Source: Archegozetes longisetosus (lineage: Eukaryota > Arthropoda > Arachnida > Sarcoptiformes > Trhypochthoniidae). From it: 64,000 bases of DNA. The DNA lies in assembly GCA_018873245.2 (NCBI GenBank), contig JAEMBT020000004.1:496001-560000 (forward strand). The letters are read 5' to 3'. The notes beneath the pieces are model-generated. The model did no database searches. It was not told the origin of the DNA and was given only the letters and a program-made list of their open reading frames with translations. The first letter of the stretch is position 1. Every line of letters starts with the position of its first letter. The translations under genes were made by a program, and so were the position numbers. Positions 57,667-64,000 of this stretch are shown one piece after another.

Positions 57667-59619
57667 TTAATTGAGCATATAGTCACATCTACAAAAACCC
57701 GGACCATTAGCGGCACCAACTCTTAGTCCTCGCTCTTGCATAAGGCAGTGATGTTTATTAAACCGATCGCTCGCTTGTGTCGAACTGTGAACTAATTTTG
57801 AGCTCCAAAGCCGTTCAGCTACTGCTGATGCTCTCGGCCTTCAAAATAAAAAATCTATTTATAATTGGAAGTCAATTATTTTATCAATAACAGGAAAAGT
57901 GATATCTACAAATGTAGGACAGTTGAAAAGTATTCTATAAAAAAATATTGAATGACAGTAAATTAAAAGCTATGCGTCAAATACTATTTCAAGGATAAAA
58001 CTCAATCCTTATGACAAATACTATTAATCCGAAGGCATAGCTTTCATTTAAGTATTTTAAGTAATAGAATTCTAATCAGATAATACCATAAACGGGACAT
58101 CAAATTAGATCCGTCAACAAATTCGGCCCAAAGACATGCCTCTCCACCTAACACTAATCTATTTTGTTCGTCACTACCTCTAAAGCCGTGCGGATCACAC
58201 ATATAATATTCTTCCCAATCCGAACCATAAGCCAAATGATTCAAATACCAGCATGAAGATAGAAGAGCATTATATCCACTCTTTGTTACATTGTGTAACT
58301 CATTAATCCAGATATGGGCATCATTAGGACCCGTCCCTTTCCACACATGAACAACAGTATCAGGTTTTATCTGAACGCCGTCATTAAAGACTTCTTCCCA
58401 AACGATATAACTTTTATTTAGACCCTTAACAATGTCCAAAACATTTTGCATATAAAAGTCTTCAAGTTTTGTATAATTTGTCATATGTTTTTCGGTCATG
58501 AACTTTAGGATATTAGGATTTGACTGCCAACATTTAAATCTAACCTCATCTCCGCCTAAATGCAAATATTGATCGGGAAATGTTTGAGAAATTTCAGTGA
58601 ATAAGTCTTTTATGAAAGTATAGGTCGTGTCTTTGGTCGGATCTATTGGTCCGTACGAACCATCAGGTTTTCCATCAGTATAGCATTCAGTCAACAATCC
58701 ACGCTGACCTTTGCCCCACGACTGGGTATGTCCGGGACTATCGAACTCAACTACAACACGAATACCTCTTTCTCGCGCAAATTCTATAACTTGTTTAACA
58801 TCATCAACACTATAAATATGTGTCTCGGAATTATATGAGCCTTTTAGGCTCAGATCAGGGAATCGTTGGCTAACATATGGAAAGGACTGGTCGTCGACAA
58901 TATGCCAGTGAAACACATTTAGCTTATTGTAAGCCATTGCATCCAAGTTGTCTAACAGTATATCTGTTGGGATGTAGTGTCGAGATGTGTCTAACATTAA
59001 TCCTCTATGACTAAAACGCGGATAATCTTCGATCGATGTCCTATTTATTACGAATTGATTGACTCCGACTTGTCGTACAAGTTGTGAAAATGTTTCTAAA
59101 CCCTTAATTGAACCCCAATTAGTATACGATCTAATTATAGCTCCGCTTTTGTCGACTATAAGCGTATAGTTTTCATTCATATTCATGTGCGGTAATTGTT
59201 CGCATGTCTTGACTTCAATTGTTACATTGTTTATCAATCCTTTATAATTACTTTCGTTGAATATTTGTTGTGACTTAAAGTTAGGTAATTTGCCTTTGGG
59301 TCCGAGTCTCGAACAGTCCTGAATAAATGTAATGTCTTTATATCTTAGAACAGATTTGTCTAGAAGTTCACATTTTTCTTCAGCTTTAAGAATAAATTGA
59401 AATTTAGTTGAATCGATGGAAAAATATTCAGCATTTCTGTCTATAGACTGTGGATGAGGCCATACCCAAAAATCTTGCTTCGAAAAAGAATATCGACATT
59501 TTTCATTATCTGTTTCGGAAAATTAGTAATTCTTATACCTTTTCTGCATTTGCAACCAATTTATTTGTGCCACTGTTTACCAGTAAAAGAAAAAATGCAT
59601 AAATTTGAACGGATAGCAT
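57667..59619 (-). CDS. Beta-hexosaminidase 2 (GH20)
   Basis: Three exons on the minus strand: 59619..59539, 59477..58087, 57838..57667; phases close to an intact 547-residue protein. Same reaction as hexosaminidase 1: release of terminal N-acetylhexosamine, in lysosome or secreted. Signal peptide MLSVQIYAFFLLLVNSG; then [41 protein letters not shown], the catalytic Asp337-Glu338 in HLGGDEVRF, VVHVWKG, LGGEACLWAEFVD and the last exon beginning PRASAVAERLW. Gene structure matches hexosaminidase 1 exactly: a 27-codon first exon, a long second exon and a last intron splitting the Trp codon before PRA, so the two arose by duplication and now face opposite ways 15 kb apart. The start lies 306 bp downstream of the GH31 stop on the same strand. 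Confidence 0.95.
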
Positions 59620-59925
59620 TTTATAATTTTATTGAATTGTCAGCGTTGAAACTGAACAGTTTAAAGTCTCTTCTAAATGGCTCTTATTCAATGTTGGTTC
59701 AAACAATCTTATTTTGCTTGAAAACTAAGATTAGATAAGAAATATAATAAGTTTAAATTCAAGTCGATTATTAGAGAACAGAGTCTATCAGTTATTCCAT
59801 TTGTTTGAGGTCTTATTTTTTAATTAACTGCGTTATCATTACAATTGATATGACAAAATCATGTGAAATACTCAATTGTTCAATACTAACAAGTAAGATT
59901 ATTTGATTATTTAAATCTTAATATC

Positions 59926-64000
<4,075 letters not shown>

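Overview
This AT-rich window is nuclear DNA from an animal, most likely an arthropod and probably a mite. Evidence: spliced genes with many very short introns (about 52-80 bp, GT...AG), single-copy metazoan orthologues (TMEM115, Hippo/MST kinase, LMF2, USP19, lysosomal-type alpha-glucosidase), an arthropod-style chemoreceptor, an AA15 chitin/cellulose LPMO, many DNA-transposon remnants and a short run of the arthropod telomere motif TTAGG. The species assignment is inference; I could not search any database. Gene models were built by joining reading frames at GT/AG sites and checking that phases close.

Layout. 1-21.7 kb: the 3' end of an unknown gene, TMEM115 (+), the Hippo/MST kinase (+), a long empty stretch, a large acidic CCCH zinc-finger protein (+) broken by one apparent 1-base frameshift, a PIF/Harbinger transposon deletion derivative with its TAA target duplication intact, and an intronless BTB/BACK gene (+). 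22-31 kb: two minus-strand genes, LMF2 (7 exons) and USP19 (10 exons), separated by a Tc1-like foldback element. 31-40 kb: a degenerate mariner-type transposase, a pogo-like MITE, an intronless synaptophysin-family gene (-), a small unrecognised ORF, a decayed voltage-gated potassium-channel pseudogene (-) and a second BTB/BACK paralogue (+).

40-64 kb is dominated by secreted or lysosomal hydrolases: beta-hexosaminidase 1 (+, one-base frameshift), an AA15 LPMO (-), a gustatory-receptor-like gene (-), a 10-kb transposon-rich gap, an M14 N/E-type metallocarboxypeptidase (+), beta-hexosaminidase 2 (-) and a GH31 alpha-glucosidase that runs off the right edge (-). LPMO attack on chitin, hexosaminidase removal of GlcNAc, alpha-glucosidase and carboxypeptidase together would suit digestion of fungal or arthropod material, but coordinated action is inference from gene content only.

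The gap from 46.4 to 55.8 kb holds nested and foldback DNA elements: a 1.75-kb element with 45-bp inverted ends enclosing a hAT-like insertion and a mariner relic, a 0.77-kb foldback, a 1.3-kb Merlin-like element with 355-bp arms, a hairpin MITE and a three-copy repeat array. I saw no rRNA, tRNA or CRISPR features and no clear candidate for a wholly new system. The most notable items are the hydrolase neighbourhood, the potassium-channel relic and the internally deleted Harbinger and Merlin elements.
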